Below, in pieces: positions 23,899 to 33,023 of a DNA stretch of 64,000 nt. Source of the stretch: Streptomyces sp. RerS4 (lineage in GTDB: Bacteria > Actinomycetota > Actinomycetes > Streptomycetales > Streptomycetaceae); NCBI RefSeq assembly GCF_023515955.1, contig NZ_CP097322.1, forward strand, positions 3,185,501 through 3,249,500. The letters are read 5' to 3'. Each line of letters begins with the position of its first letter. The first letter of the stretch is position 1. The translations under genes and the position numbers were made by a program. The notes beneath the pieces are model-generated. The model did not search any database. It was not told the DNA's origin and worked only from the letters and a program-made list of their open reading frames with translations.

Positions 23899-23950
23899 CC
23901 GGCCCCGCCGGCGTTCGAGGCGCGGGGGTCCGGGGGGGGGGAGCCCCCGG
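23899..23950. repeat. Streptomyces intergenic repeat (CCGGCGTTCGAGGCGCGGG type), copy 1
   Basis: The core GCCGGCGTTCGAGGCGCGGG is followed by a G-rich stretch and GAGCCCCCGG. This family is scattered through Streptomyces intergenic DNA. It lies between the lipoprotein and histidine phosphatase genes and shares a nearly identical 50-base core with 51323-51372 in the same orientation. Confidence 0.85.
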
Positions 23951-23970
23951 CAAACCCCGCCGGACACTCC

Positions 23971-24645
23971 CTAAGCCCCGAACGCCTTCGACTTCCCCTT
24001 CACCGGCTTCGCTCCGGCCAGGAGATGCGCGGGCACCAGATCCCGCGCCGGCTCGCTGTACCCCACCGAGACCAGCCGGTCCCCCTGGTACGTGAACGAC
24101 GTCAGCGACGCCAACGTGCACTGCCGCCGCCGCGGGTCGTGCCACAGCCGCCGCTTCTCCGCGAAGCTCCGCACGATCCAGATCGGCAGCTGGTGGCTGA
24201 CCGCCACCGCCTCGTGCCCGCGCGCCGCGTCCCGCGCCGCCTCGATCGCGCTCATCATCCGCACGACCTGCTCGACGTACGGCTCGCCCCACGACGGCTT
24301 GAACGGGTTCGTCAGGTGCCTCCAGTTGCCCGGCTTGCGCAGCGCCCCGTCCCCGACGCCGAAGGTCTTGCCCTCGAAGACGTTGGCCGCCTCGATGAGC
24401 CGCCCGTCCGTCGCCAGGTCCAGCCCGTGCGTCTTGGCGATCGGCGCGGCCGTCTCCTGCGCGCGCTCCAGCGGCGAGGCCACCACGTGCGTGATGTCCC
24501 GGTCCTGGAGGTGCTCGGCGACCCGGTCGGCCATCTGCCGGCCCAGCTCGGAGAGGTGGTAGCCCGCACGGCGCCCGTAGAGCACGCCGTCGGGGTTGTG
24601 CACCTCGCCGTGCCGCATCAGGTGGACGACGGTGATGTCGCTCAT
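23971..24645 (-). CDS. Histidine phosphatase family protein
   Basis: A 224-residue phosphoglycerate-mutase-like phosphatase. The catalytic motif is LMRHGEVHN near residue 10; the second histidine is in [16 protein letters not shown] near 150. The substrate is unknown. ATG 24645 overlaps the hemL stop by four bases, so it is translated with hemL. Streptomyces commonly keep this pair together. Confidence 0.9.
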   Translation of the reverse strand: MSDITVVHLMRHGEVHNPDGVLYGRRAGYHLSELGRQMADRVAEHLQDRDITHVVASPLERAQETAAPIAKTHGLDLATDGRLIEAANVFEGKTFGVGDGALRKPGNWRHLTNPFKPSWGEPYVEQVVRMMSAIEAARDAARGHEAVAVSHQLPIWIVRSFAEKRRLWHDPRRRQCTLASLTSFTYQGDRLVSVGYSEPARDLVPAHLLAGAKPVKGKSKAFGA

Positions 24646-25964
24646 GCCGTCGCCTCCGCGGCGGCACGCGCCGCCGCCGGCAGCGCGGCGGCGATCCGCT
24701 CGATCGCCCGCTCGTCGTGGGCCGTCGACACGAACCACGACTCGAACGCCGACGGCGGCAGGTACACGCCCTGCGACAGCATCGAGTGGAAGAACCCGTT
24801 GAAGCGGAACCCTTCCTGCTTCTTCGCGTCGTCGTAGTTGCGGACCTCGTCCTCGGTGAAGAACACCGAGAACATGTTGGACGCGGTCTGCAGCCGGTGC
24901 GCCACGCCCTCCTTCGTCAGCGCCGCCGTCACCAGGCCCTGGATCTCCTTCGAGACCGCGTCGACCTTCGCGTACGCCGCCCCGTCCAGCAGCCGCAGCT
25001 GCGCGAGACCGGCGGCGGTGGCGATCGGGTTACCGGAGAGCGTGCCCGCCTGGTAGACCGGGCCGGCCGGGGCCAGGTGGCCCATGACGTCGGCGCGACC
25101 ACCGAACGCCGCCGCCGGGAAGCCGCCGCCCATGACCTTGCCGAAGGTCATCAGGTCGGGCTTGACCCCGTCGACGCCGTACCAGCCGGCGCGCGAGGTG
25201 CGGAAACCGGTCATCACCTCGTCGGAGATGTACAGCGCGCCGTTCTCGCGGCACAGGTCGGCCAGACCCTGGTTGAACCCCTCGCCCGGGGTCACGACGC
25301 CCATGTTGCCGGGCGCGGCCTCGGTGATGACGCAGGCGATCTCACCGGGGTGCGCGGCGAACGCCGCCCGCACCGCGTCGAGGTCGTTGTAGGGGAGCAC
25401 GATCGTGTCGCCGGCCTGCGCGCCCGTCACGCCGGGGGTGTCGGGCAGCGCGAAGGTCGCCAGACCGGAACCGGCGGCGGCCAGCAGCGCGTCGACGTGA
25501 CCGTGGTAGCAGCCGGCGAACTTGACGACCTTGGCGCGGCCGGTGAAGCCGCGCGCCAGCCGGATCGCCGACATGGTCGCCTCGGTGCCGGACGACACCA
25601 GACGCACCTGCTCGACGGGCTCGATCCGGGCGACGATCTCCTCGGCGAGGGCGACCTCGCCCTCGCCGGGCGTGCCGAAGGACGTGCCGCGGGCGACGGC
25701 GGCCTGGACGGCCTCGATCACCTCGGGGTGGGAGTGGCCGAGAATCATCGGCCCCCACGAGCAGACGAGGTCGACGTACTCGCGCCCGTCGGCATCGGTC
25801 AGATACGGACCGGTACCGGACACCATGAACCGGGGCGTACCGCCCACGGCACGGAAGGCGCGCACGGGAGAGTTCACGCCGCCGGGGGTCACGAGGGACG
25901 CGCGCTCGAAGAGCGTCTGCGAAACTGGGGCTTCATACGGGTACGGGTAGCTCACACCAGCCAT
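24642..25964 (-). CDS. hemL: Glutamate-1-semialdehyde 2,1-aminomutase
   Basis: A 440-residue PLP enzyme that makes 5-aminolevulinate from glutamate-1-semialdehyde, the step after HemA. The PLP lysine is in [18 protein letters not shown] near residue 270; VNSPVRAF and [20 protein letters not shown] are family blocks. It lies 25 kb from the hemACDB genes here, a usual Streptomyces arrangement. The histidine phosphatase follows with an overlap. Confidence 0.97.
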   Translation of the reverse strand: MAGVSYPYPYEAPVSQTLFERASLVTPGGVNSPVRAFRAVGGTPRFMVSGTGPYLTDADGREYVDLVCSWGPMILGHSHPEVIEAVQAAVARGTSFGTPGEGEVALAEEIVARIEPVEQVRLVSSGTEATMSAIRLARGFTGRAKVVKFAGCYHGHVDALLAAAGSGLATFALPDTPGVTGAQAGDTIVLPYNDLDAVRAAFAAHPGEIACVITEAAPGNMGVVTPGEGFNQGLADLCRENGALYISDEVMTGFRTSRAGWYGVDGVKPDLMTFGKVMGGGFPAAAFGGRADVMGHLAPAGPVYQAGTLSGNPIATAAGLAQLRLLDGAAYAKVDAVSKEIQGLVTAALTKEGVAHRLQTASNMFSVFFTEDEVRNYDDAKKQEGFRFNGFFHSMLSQGVYLPPSAFESWFVSTAHDERAIERIAAALPAAARAAAEATA

Positions 25965-26097
25965 GGTCTCAGAGGCCGCGACAGACTTGCGGACGGGCGT
26001 TTCACCGCGCCGCCGCGGGGGAGGTCACTGCCATGATGATCAGGCTGCGTGGCGGGGGCCGCGGGGCCGGGGCAGGCAATACGTGTCGGGTGGAGAT

Positions 26098-26721
26098 ATG
26101 CAACGCGGTGGTGGACCGGGCGAGGGTACGGACGGCCTGGACCCGCAGCGCGCCCGTGAAGCCCGCCGGCGGGGCAGGCACCGGCGCGGTGCCGAGGCCG
26201 CCGATCCCGTACCGGCACCGGGCGAGACCCCCGGGAGCGCGGCCGGCGAGGACCCCGAAGACGGCCTCCCCAAGGGCCGCGGCATGGGCGTGACGTACAA
26301 GTACTTCGGCGCGCCCGACGGGGCGACGGCCGCGCGCGTGCCGCAGACGATGCGCCCGGAGGAGCTGGGCGGCGACGAGCTCGGCATGGGCGGCATGTTC
26401 ACCAAGATCAAGCCGGAGACGGTGGCCGCGATGGTCCTGACCGGCATCGAGGGCATACCCCTGCACAAGGTGCCCCCGCTGGAGCTGGTCGTCCTGCACC
26501 CCGACTACGCGGTGGTCAAGCTCCCCATGACGGTGGTCGACCCGCTGCGCGGGGTCGGCGAGGAGTCGGTGGGCGCGGCGGCCTTCATCTGGTCGACGGT
26601 CCCCGACCGGGGCGGCCCGAGCGACGCGTTCAACGTCTACCAGCTCCTGCACGAGTGGCAGGACTTCTCCCACCGCCTCCACGAGGCCGGCCACCAGCCG
26701 TACTGCCTGGTCTGGCCCTGA
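26098..26721 (+). CDS. Hypothetical conserved actinobacterial protein
   Basis: A 207-residue protein. The first 60 residues are Arg/Gly/Pro-rich and probably disordered. The rest is folded (GVTYKYFGAPDGATAARVP; PLELVVLHPDYAVVKLPMTV; FNVYQLLHEWQDFSHRLHEA) with no recognised catalytic motif. ATG 26098 has GGTGGAG close upstream; a longer frame from 25963 lacks a ribosome site and overlaps the hemL promoter. It is divergent from hemL. Confidence 0.75.
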   Translation: MQRGGGPGEGTDGLDPQRAREARRRGRHRRGAEAADPVPAPGETPGSAAGEDPEDGLPKGRGMGVTYKYFGAPDGATAARVPQTMRPEELGGDELGMGGMFTKIKPETVAAMVLTGIEGIPLHKVPPLELVVLHPDYAVVKLPMTVVDPLRGVGEESVGAAAFIWSTVPDRGGPSDAFNVYQLLHEWQDFSHRLHEAGHQPYCLVWP

Positions 26722-26769
26722 CCCGCACGGCCGCGCGCAGGGAGCCGCGGCTACCGCCGGCGGCCTGAG

Positions 26770-26960
26770 GCCCCGACGTTTCCGGCTGCCGGAGCGCTGC
26801 GACGAGCCGGAGACGACCCGCCACCTCGGCGGCCCCGAGTCACCGCAAAAGCGCACCGACCCCACCGGCGGTACCAGGAACCCGGCGCCCGCGAGCCGGC
26901 GGCGGGACGGATGTTCCGGATCGTGCCGGAGCCGTCCGGCGAGTCGGTCGGCGGCACCGG
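26770..26960 (+). pseudogene. Fragment of a GNAT acetyltransferase gene
   Basis: Two stretches in different frames match one GNAT family: ETTRHLGGPES (about 26812-26844) and, one frame over, RRYQEPGAREPAAGRMFRIV followed by PEPSGESVGG (to about 26953). The N-terminal start and the C-terminal half are missing. A single missing base near 26845 would join the two parts, but the truncations show a true remnant. It fills most of the gap 26722-26992, which has no intact gene. Confidence 0.65.
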
Positions 26961-26992
26961 CCCCCGCCGACGCGGGCCCGGCGCGGGCCCCG

Positions 26993-27362
26993 TCAGGCGG
27001 CCGTGAGGATCACGCGGCCCCGGGTGCCCGGGGTGGTGAGGGCCGTGTGGGCCTTCGGGGCGTCGGCGAGGTCGAAGGTGTCGGCGACGCGCAGGGTCAG
27101 CGCGCCCGCGTCGACCAGGGCCACCAGCTCGGCGAGGGGGGCGCCGTCGGGGGCGACCTCCTGCTCGACGACGCGGACGCCCCGATCGGCGGCCGGGGCG
27201 GCGCCGGGGATGAGGCCGACGTAGACGCCGCCGTCGCGGACCGCGGCCAACGCGGGCGCGCCCAGGACGGCCGCGTCCGGCACCCCGTCCACCGGAGCGG
27301 CCGGAGCCTCGCCGCGCGGGACGAAGGCGGCGGCGCCCAAGCCCCGTACCCGCACCGTCACC
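26993..27362 (-). pseudogene. C-terminal remnant of a zinc-binding/quinone-type dehydrogenase
   Basis: The reverse strand reads the last third of an NADP-dependent medium-chain dehydrogenase: GLGAAAFVPRGEAP, then DAAVLGAPALAAVRDGGVYV and, at the end, TPGTRGRVILTAA. The catalytic and most of the nucleotide-binding parts are absent; upstream the frame runs into a hexamer repeat. It meets an HxlR remnant head-on at that repeat. Confidence 0.72.
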
Positions 27363-27365
27363 CCA

Positions 27366-27407
27366 CCGTCCCCGTCCCCGTCCCCGTCCCCGTCCCCGTC
27401 CCCGTCC
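27366..27407. repeat. (CCGTCC)7 microsatellite at a deletion junction
   Basis: Seven perfect copies of CCGTCC. The dehydrogenase remnant ends on its left and the HxlR remnant begins on its right. Both frames read through it as dipeptide repeats (VP on the forward strand, DG on the reverse). Confidence 0.9.
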
Positions 27408-27589
27408 GCGTCGACTACCGCCTCACCGAACTCGGCGTCAGCCTCGGCTGCCTCCTGTCCTCCGTGAAGCGCTGGGCCGAGAACCATTTCGACGAGGTCA
27501 GCGCCCATCGCGCCGCCTACGACGAAGCCACCGCGCCCCCGGAAATCCCCCGCACCACACCGCCGTCCGATGGCATGCTGGGCCCGTGA
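27404..27589 (+). pseudogene. C-terminal remnant of an HxlR-family regulator
   Basis: The forward strand reads VDYRLTELGVSLGCLLSSVK and then RWAENHFDEVSAHRAAYDEA, the winged-helix tail of HxlR regulators, with no HTH in front. HxlR genes often face an NADP-dependent dehydrogenase; here both partners keep only their C-terminal ends. The stop overlaps the start of the next gene by four bases (GTGA at 27586). Confidence 0.72.
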
Positions 27590-28323
27590 ACGGTCCCGCC
27601 ATCCATCTCACCCTCGCCCCCGAACTGCGCCTCTTCGCCCCGCCCAGCCGGCGCGTGGACCGCGTACCGACCACCACCGACGGCGCCTCCAGCCTCGGCC
27701 ACGTCGTCGAGTCGGCCGGCGTGCCCCTCACGGAGGTCGGCCGACTGCTCGTCGACGGCCACGAGGTGCCGTTCTCGTACGTGCCCCGAGCAGGCCAGTC
27801 CGTCGAGGTGCGGGGCGTCGAGCGCCCCCAGCGGATCGACGGGGCCCCGCTGCGCTTCCTCCTCGACGTCCACCTCGGCACCCTCGCCCGCCGCCTGCGG
27901 CTGCTCGGCGTCGACGCCGCCTACGACAACGAGGACCCGGGCGACCCCGCCCTCGCCACCCGCTCCGCCGCCGAACACCGCGTCCTGCTCTCCCGCGACC
28001 GCGGCCTGCTGCGCCGCCGCGAGATCTTCGCCGGGGCGTACGTCTACAGCGACAACCCCGACGAGCAACTGCGCGACGTCCTCGGCCGGTTCGCCCCCGA
28101 ACTCGCGCCCTGGACCCGCTGCACCGCCTGCAACGGGCCCCTGCGCGAAGCCGACAAGGACAGCGTCGGCGACCGACTGGAGCACGGCACGCAGCGCTCG
28201 TACGACGTGTTCGCGCAGTGCGCCGCGTGCGAGCGCGTCTACTGGCGCGGCGCCCACCACGCCCGACTGGAACGCATCGTCGGCGAGGCACTGGCCGAGT
28301 TCGGGGACGGCGCGGCCGTGTAG
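27586..28323 (+). CDS. Mut7-C RNase-domain protein with ubiquitin-like N-terminus
   Basis: A 245-residue protein. Residues 1-80 form a beta-grasp, ubiquitin-like domain. Residues 90-165 hold the PIN-like Mut7-C fold (RFLLDVHLGTLARRLRLLGV, then HRVLLSRDRGLLRR with its acidic residues). Residues 175-225 form a zinc ribbon with CTAC and CAAC pairs. It is predicted to be an RNA nuclease or RNA-binding protein in the cytosol. The GTG start overlaps the HxlR remnant. Confidence 0.9.
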   Translation: MNGPAIHLTLAPELRLFAPPSRRVDRVPTTTDGASSLGHVVESAGVPLTEVGRLLVDGHEVPFSYVPRAGQSVEVRGVERPQRIDGAPLRFLLDVHLGTLARRLRLLGVDAAYDNEDPGDPALATRSAAEHRVLLSRDRGLLRRREIFAGAYVYSDNPDEQLRDVLGRFAPELAPWTRCTACNGPLREADKDSVGDRLEHGTQRSYDVFAQCAACERVYWRGAHHARLERIVGEALAEFGDGAAV

Positions 28324-28347
28324 GCCGCGTAAGCCGCGTAAGCCGTC
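28324..28347. repeat. 9-base tandem repeat after the Mut7-C stop codon
   Basis: GCCGCGTAA occurs twice plus a partial third copy, starting at the stop codon of the Mut7-C gene. It is another small slippage duplication at a gene end. Confidence 0.7.
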
Positions 28348-28365
28348 CGGGTGAGCGGCCCGTGG

Positions 28366-28869
28366 TCAGAAGGCGTACGCGTCCCCCGTGTCCAGCGCCA
28401 GCACCACGTGGTCGTTGTTGGTGAGGTCGCGGTCGGTCGCGCCGCCGTTCCACCAGGTGTCGACCCGCACCAGGACCTCCGCCGGCCGGTCCCGCAACGC
28501 CAGCACCAGCCCGATGTGCCGCCCCTGCCCGTGCGGCGGCAGCGCGCCCGTCTCGCACACCACCTCCCGCAGCCCCGCCCGCGCGCACCCGCCGGCCAAC
28601 TCCTGCCGGTCGGCGAGGTCGGCGGACAGCCGTACCCGCACGGTCGCGTTCGCCAGCGCGGCCGGGCCCTCGTTGTGCGGCACCATCCACACCCGCAGCC
28701 GCCCGCCGTCCAGGAGCACCCGCCCGTGGTACGCCACGTCGGCCTCCGGATCCGCGCCCCCGCCGGGCCCGGCGGCCCACACCCCGGCCCCCGTCTGGGC
28801 GGCACCGGCCAGCACCAGCAGCCCCGCCACCACCACACTCCGTACGGCGCCACGGCGCACCGCCACCAC
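28366..28869 (-). CDS. Secreted hypothetical protein
   Basis: A 167-residue exported protein with signal peptide [20 protein letters not shown] and a beta-rich body ([20 protein letters not shown]) that looks like a CARDB/DUF11-type Ig-like fold, with two cysteines ([16 protein letters not shown]) probably disulfide-bonded. No enzyme motif is visible. It shares style with the larger secreted protein at 30221. Confidence 0.72.
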   Translation of the reverse strand: MVAVRRGAVRSVVVAGLLVLAGAAQTGAGVWAAGPGGGADPEADVAYHGRVLLDGGRLRVWMVPHNEGPAALANATVRVRLSADLADRQELAGGCARAGLREVVCETGALPPHGQGRHIGLVLALRDRPAEVLVRVDTWWNGGATDRDLTNNDHVVLALDTGDAYAF

Positions 28870-28976
28870 CTCCTCGTGTCCTCGCGCGGACGCTAGGGTC
28901 CCGCCCCACCCGCCGGTCGGACCATCACACGAACGAGGGCGAGCCCAGAGCCATTCGCCTGCGTAGGCTTCAGGCC

Positions 28977-29309
28977 ATGCTGGTCACCCGCTCCGCCGCC
29001 CTCTTCGCCCTCGCCGCCCTCCTGGAGATCGGCGGCGCCTGGCTGGTCTGGCAAGGCGTGCGCGAGCACAAGGGCTGGGCGTGGATCGGCGCCGGCGTCA
29101 TCGCCCTCGGGCTCTACGGATTCGTCGCCACCCTCCAGCCCCAGGGCGACTTCGCCCGCGTCCTGGCGGCGTACGGCGGCGTCTTCGTCGCCGGCTCGCT
29201 CCTGTGGGGCGTCGTCGCCGACGGCTACCGACCCGACCGCTGGGACGTCGTGGGCGCCCTCGTCTGCCTCGCCGGAATGGCCGTGATCATGTACGCGCCG
29301 CGCCGCTGA
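28977..29309 (+). CDS. YnfA (UPF0060) membrane protein
   Basis: A 110-residue protein with four helices ([20 protein letters not shown] at the start, [10 protein letters not shown] at the end), the full length of the YnfA/UPF0060 family, which is related to small multidrug resistance transporters. Its transport substrate is not established. Confidence 0.92.
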   Translation: MLVTRSAALFALAALLEIGGAWLVWQGVREHKGWAWIGAGVIALGLYGFVATLQPQGDFARVLAAYGGVFVAGSLLWGVVADGYRPDRWDVVGALVCLAGMAVIMYAPRR

Positions 29310-29346
29310 CCATGCCTATGCTGGCCGGGAATCGCCCGTACGAACG

Positions 29347-29382
29347 AACGGCCCGCACGGCCGGAACGGCCCGCACGGCCGC
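29347..29382. repeat. 18-base tandem duplication upstream of the SDR gene
   Basis: AACGGCCCGCACGGCCGG is repeated immediately with one change at the last base. It lies in the 118-base gap before the SDR gene and could change promoter or leader spacing. Confidence 0.8.
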
Positions 29383-29427
29383 CCGTACGCGCACGCCCCG
29401 CGAACGACCGCACGAGGAGCCCCGCCC

Positions 29428-30195
29428 ATGAGCACGCGCCCGGCCACCCGAACCGCCGTAGTCACCGGCGCGAGCAGCGGAATCGGCGCGGCCACCGCCC
29501 GGCAGCTGGCCGCCGCCGGCTACCACGTCGTGCTCACCGCCCGCCGCGAGGACCGCGTCGCGGCCCTCGCCGCCGAGCTGACCGCCGCCGGGCACGAGGC
29601 CACCGCGCACGCCCTCGACGTCACCGACCGCGCCGCCGTGGACGCGCTGGCCGCCTCCCTCGCCCGGTGCGACGTCCTCGTCAACAACGCCGGCGGCGCC
29701 ATCGGCGCCGAGCCCGTCGCCACCGGCGACCCGGCCGACTGGCGCACGATGTACGAGGTCAACGTCATCGGCACCCTCAACGTCACCCAGGCCCTCCTGC
29801 CCGCCCTCACCGCCTCCGGCGACGGCACGGTGGTCGTCCTCTCCTCCACCGCCGGCCACGCCACCTACGAGGGCGGCGCGGGCTACGTCGCCGCCAAGAA
29901 CGGCGCCCGCGTCCTCGCCGAGACCCTCCGCCTGGAGATCGTCGGACAGCCGGTCCGCGTCATCGAGATCGCGCCCGGCATGGTCAAGACCGAGGAGTTC
30001 GCCACCACCCGCTTCCGCGGCGACACCGACAAGGCCGCCAAGGTCTACGCGGGCGTGGCCGAACCGCTGTCCGCCGACGACGTGGCCGACACCATCACCT
30101 GGGCGGTGACCCGCCCCAGCCACGTCAACATCGACCTCCTGGTGGTCCGCCCCCGCGCCCAGGCCTCGAACACGAAGGTCCACCGCGAGCTCTGA
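29428..30195 (+). CDS. SDR family oxidoreductase
   Basis: A 255-residue short-chain dehydrogenase. NADP(H)-binding motif VTGASSGIGAATARQLA near residue 12, VLVNNAGGAIG near 88, catalytic Ser in VVLSSTAGHA and Y-x3-K in GYVAAKNGA near 155. The closest style is the YdfG-like serine/3-hydroxyacid dehydrogenases, but the substrate cannot be fixed. It has a GAGGAGCC ribosome site. Confidence 0.93.
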   Translation: MSTRPATRTAVVTGASSGIGAATARQLAAAGYHVVLTARREDRVAALAAELTAAGHEATAHALDVTDRAAVDALAASLARCDVLVNNAGGAIGAEPVATGDPADWRTMYEVNVIGTLNVTQALLPALTASGDGTVVVLSSTAGHATYEGGAGYVAAKNGARVLAETLRLEIVGQPVRVIEIAPGMVKTEEFATTRFRGDTDKAAKVYAGVAEPLSADDVADTITWAVTRPSHVNIDLLVVRPRAQASNTKVHREL

Positions 30196-30220
30196 GCCGA
30201 GCCGATCGGGGGGGCCGGGG

Positions 30221-31621
30221 ATGTTCGGAGGTACGGGTACACGGGCGAGGCTCGTCGCCCTGGCGACGCTTCTGGCCGCCCCGGCGGTCGTGGCGCCCGG
30301 CGCCTCCGTCATGCCGCCCGGACCCGCCGCGCCGGACGCACCCGCCCTGCGGCTGTGGCAGCCCCGCACCACGTTCTTCGTCGCCGACGCGACCGTCTTC
30401 GAAACCTCCCTGCGGGCACCGCGCCGCGGGGCCCTGCACGGGGTCGTCGCCGAGTACGACGTCTCCGCCCTGGCCGGCCGGGTCCGCCTGCGCGACCTGG
30501 CCCCCGGCTGCGCCGCGTCACCCGGCCGCGTGCGGTGCGTCCTGCGCCCGGCCGGGCCGGACCGCGACGTCCTGCCGTTCACGATGACGGCCCCCGGCGG
30601 CGGCGCCGGCGGGTACGCGGGGACCGTGACGGCCCGCTTCACCAGCCCAGCGTTCGCGCCCGTCACCCACACGGCCCGCGTACACCTCGGCAGACCGGAC
30701 TTCCGGCTGCGCGTCCACCGGCGGACGACGGTCCCCGCCATCGACGGGAGCACCGCGCCCCCGCTCACCCCGGCCTTCGTGAACACCGGCGCACCCGCCC
30801 CCGGCCCGGTGGTGCTGCGCGTGTCCGTCCACGGCTCCCGCCTCGCGCCCGACCACGCGAACTGCGCCTACTCCCCCGACGGCCGCGAGGCCGCCTGCAC
30901 CCTCCCCGGCCCGCCGCTCCCCGGCCAGGCGTACGAGACCGACGCGCCGCTGCGCGCGCTGGGCGCCGTCCGGGGGGAGTACGCGTACGCCGTCACGCCC
31001 CTGGACACCGCGCCGGGCGGGAGCGGAACCCGAGAGGCGACCTGGACGCACGGCACCGGCCCGGCCCTCGGCCTGAAACCCGTCGGCGCCGACACCCTGG
31101 ACCGCGACCGGGGTTACGGCGAACCGGGGCGCATGCCGTTCGAGACGGACGCCGCGCCGCCGGCCCGGGGCTTCCTCGCCACGCCGCCGACGCTGCGGGG
31201 CCGGGTCGGGCAGGAGATCACGATCCCCCTCGCGTACGCGACGAACGTCCGGGTCGACCTGCCCGAAGGGGTCTCCTTCCGCCCGCCCGAGCTGCACACC
31301 CACCCGTCCGAGGAGACGTACTGCGGAACCCCGGGAGCCCGCACCACCGGCTGCGGCGGCGACCGGACCTACCTGAGGGTGCGCATCGACCGCCGGGTCG
31401 AAGGCGCCGCCGGCCGCATCCGGGGCCCGGCCGGCCTTGAGGAACCCCTGAGCGTCGAATACACCGGCATCGCCGCCACCCCCGACGACGTCCTGGCCGC
31501 CGACGCCACCCCCACCCGCCCCCGTACGGGCCCCCTGACGTGGGCGGCCCTGGCGGCGACGGCCGCCGCAGGCGCCGCCACCACCGTCATGGCCCTCAGG
31601 AGACGTACCCGGCGGCCTTGA
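30221..31621 (+). CDS. Large exported, C-terminally anchored hypothetical protein
   Basis: A 466-residue envelope protein: signal peptide (ARLVALATLLAAPAVVAPGA), a long beta-rich region with paired cysteines (GCAASPGRVRC; NCAYSPDGREAAC; YCGTPGARTTGC), then a C-terminal helix, LTWAALAATAAAGAATTVMA, and a basic tail. The layout suggests a cell-surface protein held by one C-terminal helix. No family is recognised. Its last 26 bases overlap the convergent deacetylase. Confidence 0.75.
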   Translation: MFGGTGTRARLVALATLLAAPAVVAPGASVMPPGPAAPDAPALRLWQPRTTFFVADATVFETSLRAPRRGALHGVVAEYDVSALAGRVRLRDLAPGCAASPGRVRCVLRPAGPDRDVLPFTMTAPGGGAGGYAGTVTARFTSPAFAPVTHTARVHLGRPDFRLRVHRRTTVPAIDGSTAPPLTPAFVNTGAPAPGPVVLRVSVHGSRLAPDHANCAYSPDGREAACTLPGPPLPGQAYETDAPLRALGAVRGEYAYAVTPLDTAPGGSGTREATWTHGTGPALGLKPVGADTLDRDRGYGEPGRMPFETDAAPPARGFLATPPTLRGRVGQEITIPLAYATNVRVDLPEGVSFRPPELHTHPSEETYCGTPGARTTGCGGDRTYLRVRIDRRVEGAAGRIRGPAGLEEPLSVEYTGIAATPDDVLAADATPTRPRTGPLTWAALAATAAAGAATTVMALRRRTRRP

Positions 31622-32279
31622 GGTGCGGCATGAGGGGCGCCGGCTTCAGCCCGGCGGCCTTCGCCGCGTCCAGGGCCCGCTGGAGGTCGGCGGCGAGCGT
31701 CGGCGTGAAGTGCAGCAGCACGATGTCCCCCGCCTTCAGCCGCGGGGTCGGCGGCGTCTGGCCCCAGGTGGTGAAGTCGTGCGTCCAGGTGATCAGCGCC
31801 TTCACCCCGCAGGCCTTCGCCGCGAGCCGCACGTCGTCGTTGACGGCCCCGAACGGCGGCCGCAGCAGCTTCGGCGTCTTCCCGAACGTCGCCCGCAGCC
31901 GCTCCCCGGCCCCGCACACCTCGGCGTCCTTCCCGGCGGCGTCGAGGGTGGTCAGGTCGGGGTGGTTGACGGTGTGGTTCTCCACCGTCACCCGGCCCCG
32001 CTCGGCGAGCGCGGTGAAGTACCCGGTGTCGTACGAGGTCGCGTCGGGCAGCAGGAACAACGAGGCCGGCACCCGCTTCTCCAGCAGGATCCGGGCCGCC
32101 TCCGGATCGTGGTTCCAGCCGTCGTCGATGGTGATGAAGACGACCTTCTCCTGCGTCGGCACGGCCGACACGACGGGCGGCAACCCCACCCCCGCCCGCG
32201 CCACCCCGGCGCCCCCGACGACAAACGACAACGCCGCGAACGCGGCCAAGACGACACGAGATCTCCCCATGCCGCCCAC
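31596..32279 (-). CDS. Polysaccharide deacetylase (NodB fold)
   Basis: A 227-residue secreted carbohydrate deacetylase. Signal sequence SRVVLAAFAALSFVVGGAG, metal-site motifs VFITIDDGWNHDP (motif 1), NHTVNHPDL (motif 2, HxxxH) and LRPPFGAVND (motif 3), all intact. It probably removes acetyl groups from peptidoglycan or a related glycan outside the cell. It is convergent and overlapping with the surface protein at 30221. Confidence 0.92.
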   Translation of the reverse strand: MGGMGRSRVVLAAFAALSFVVGGAGVARAGVGLPPVVSAVPTQEKVVFITIDDGWNHDPEAARILLEKRVPASLFLLPDATSYDTGYFTALAERGRVTVENHTVNHPDLTTLDAAGKDAEVCGAGERLRATFGKTPKLLRPPFGAVNDDVRLAAKACGVKALITWTHDFTTWGQTPPTPRLKAGDIVLLHFTPTLAADLQRALDAAKAAGLKPAPLMPHLKAAGYVS

Positions 32280-32432
32280 CCTGGTCTAGACCAACAGTGC
32301 CGGTCAACCCCCTCCCCCCAACCGGAAGTTGCCCATTCCGCACACCCTCGGAGCCCGTACGGGTGAATCCGCGCGGCTTGTCGGCGGCCACGGATACGCT
32401 CCGGAAGCGTGAGCCCCGAAGAGGAGGAGGCT

Positions 32433-33005
32433 ATGGCCGTGATGCAGCACGAGACCACGATCGCGGAGGCCGCCGATCGACTCTCCAGGGAGCTCCCCGG
32501 GCACCGAGTGGAGATTCTCCAGGGGAGGCTCACCGTGACACCACCCGCCGACGGGCGACACGCCCGCACCCTGACCCGGCTCACCGTGGCCTTCCACGAG
32601 GCCGGGGCCGAAAAGGCGGGCCTGGAATTCCTCCAGGGCATCGGCATCTGGCTGCCCACCGGCGACGACGACTACGCCGTCCCGGACTTCGCGCTCGTCG
32701 AGGCGGATTTCCTGGACCACAAGGTGGTCAAGAACTGCTACCGGCCGGACGTCTTCCGCCTGATCCTGGAGGTCACCTCCTCGAACTGGGCGGACGACAT
32801 CGGCACCAAGGTGGAGAGCTACGCCAAGGCCGACGTCCCCGTCTACATCGTCGCCGACCGCCACCACGACGAAGTCGTGGTCCACACGGATCCGCGCGGG
32901 GCCGGCTATCGACTGCGCAGGGCCTTCAAGCGCGGCACGTCGTTCAGGCTTCCCGACCACCTCGGGGTGCCCCTCGAACTGTCCGTGGACATGCTGCTCG
33001 ACTGA
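32433..33005 (+). CDS. Uma2 family putative endonuclease (DUF820)
   Basis: A 190-residue protein of the PD-(D/E)xK-like Uma2 family, abundant in Streptomyces. Visible blocks are YAVPDFALVEADF (Asp), FRLILEVTSSNWADDIGTKV (E-x-T-S core, Lys) and YAKADVPVYIVAD. ATG 32433 is preferred over GTG 32409 because GAGGAGGAGG lies just upstream. The nuclease role is predicted from the fold and not proven for this subgroup. Confidence 0.88.
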   Translation: MAVMQHETTIAEAADRLSRELPGHRVEILQGRLTVTPPADGRHARTLTRLTVAFHEAGAEKAGLEFLQGIGIWLPTGDDDYAVPDFALVEADFLDHKVVKNCYRPDVFRLILEVTSSNWADDIGTKVESYAKADVPVYIVADRHHDEVVVHTDPRGAGYRLRRAFKRGTSFRLPDHLGVPLELSVDMLLD

Positions 33006-33023
33006 CGCCCTCCCGCGCCGGCG

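Noticed and set aside
26033..26293. Short forward ORF at the start of the gene at 26098
   Set aside because: Overlaps the better-supported frame, lacks a ribosome site and has no conserved block.
27366..27407. CRISPR-like array
   Set aside because: Contiguous hexamers without spacers; a simple microsatellite. No other spaced repeats or cas genes occur in the window.
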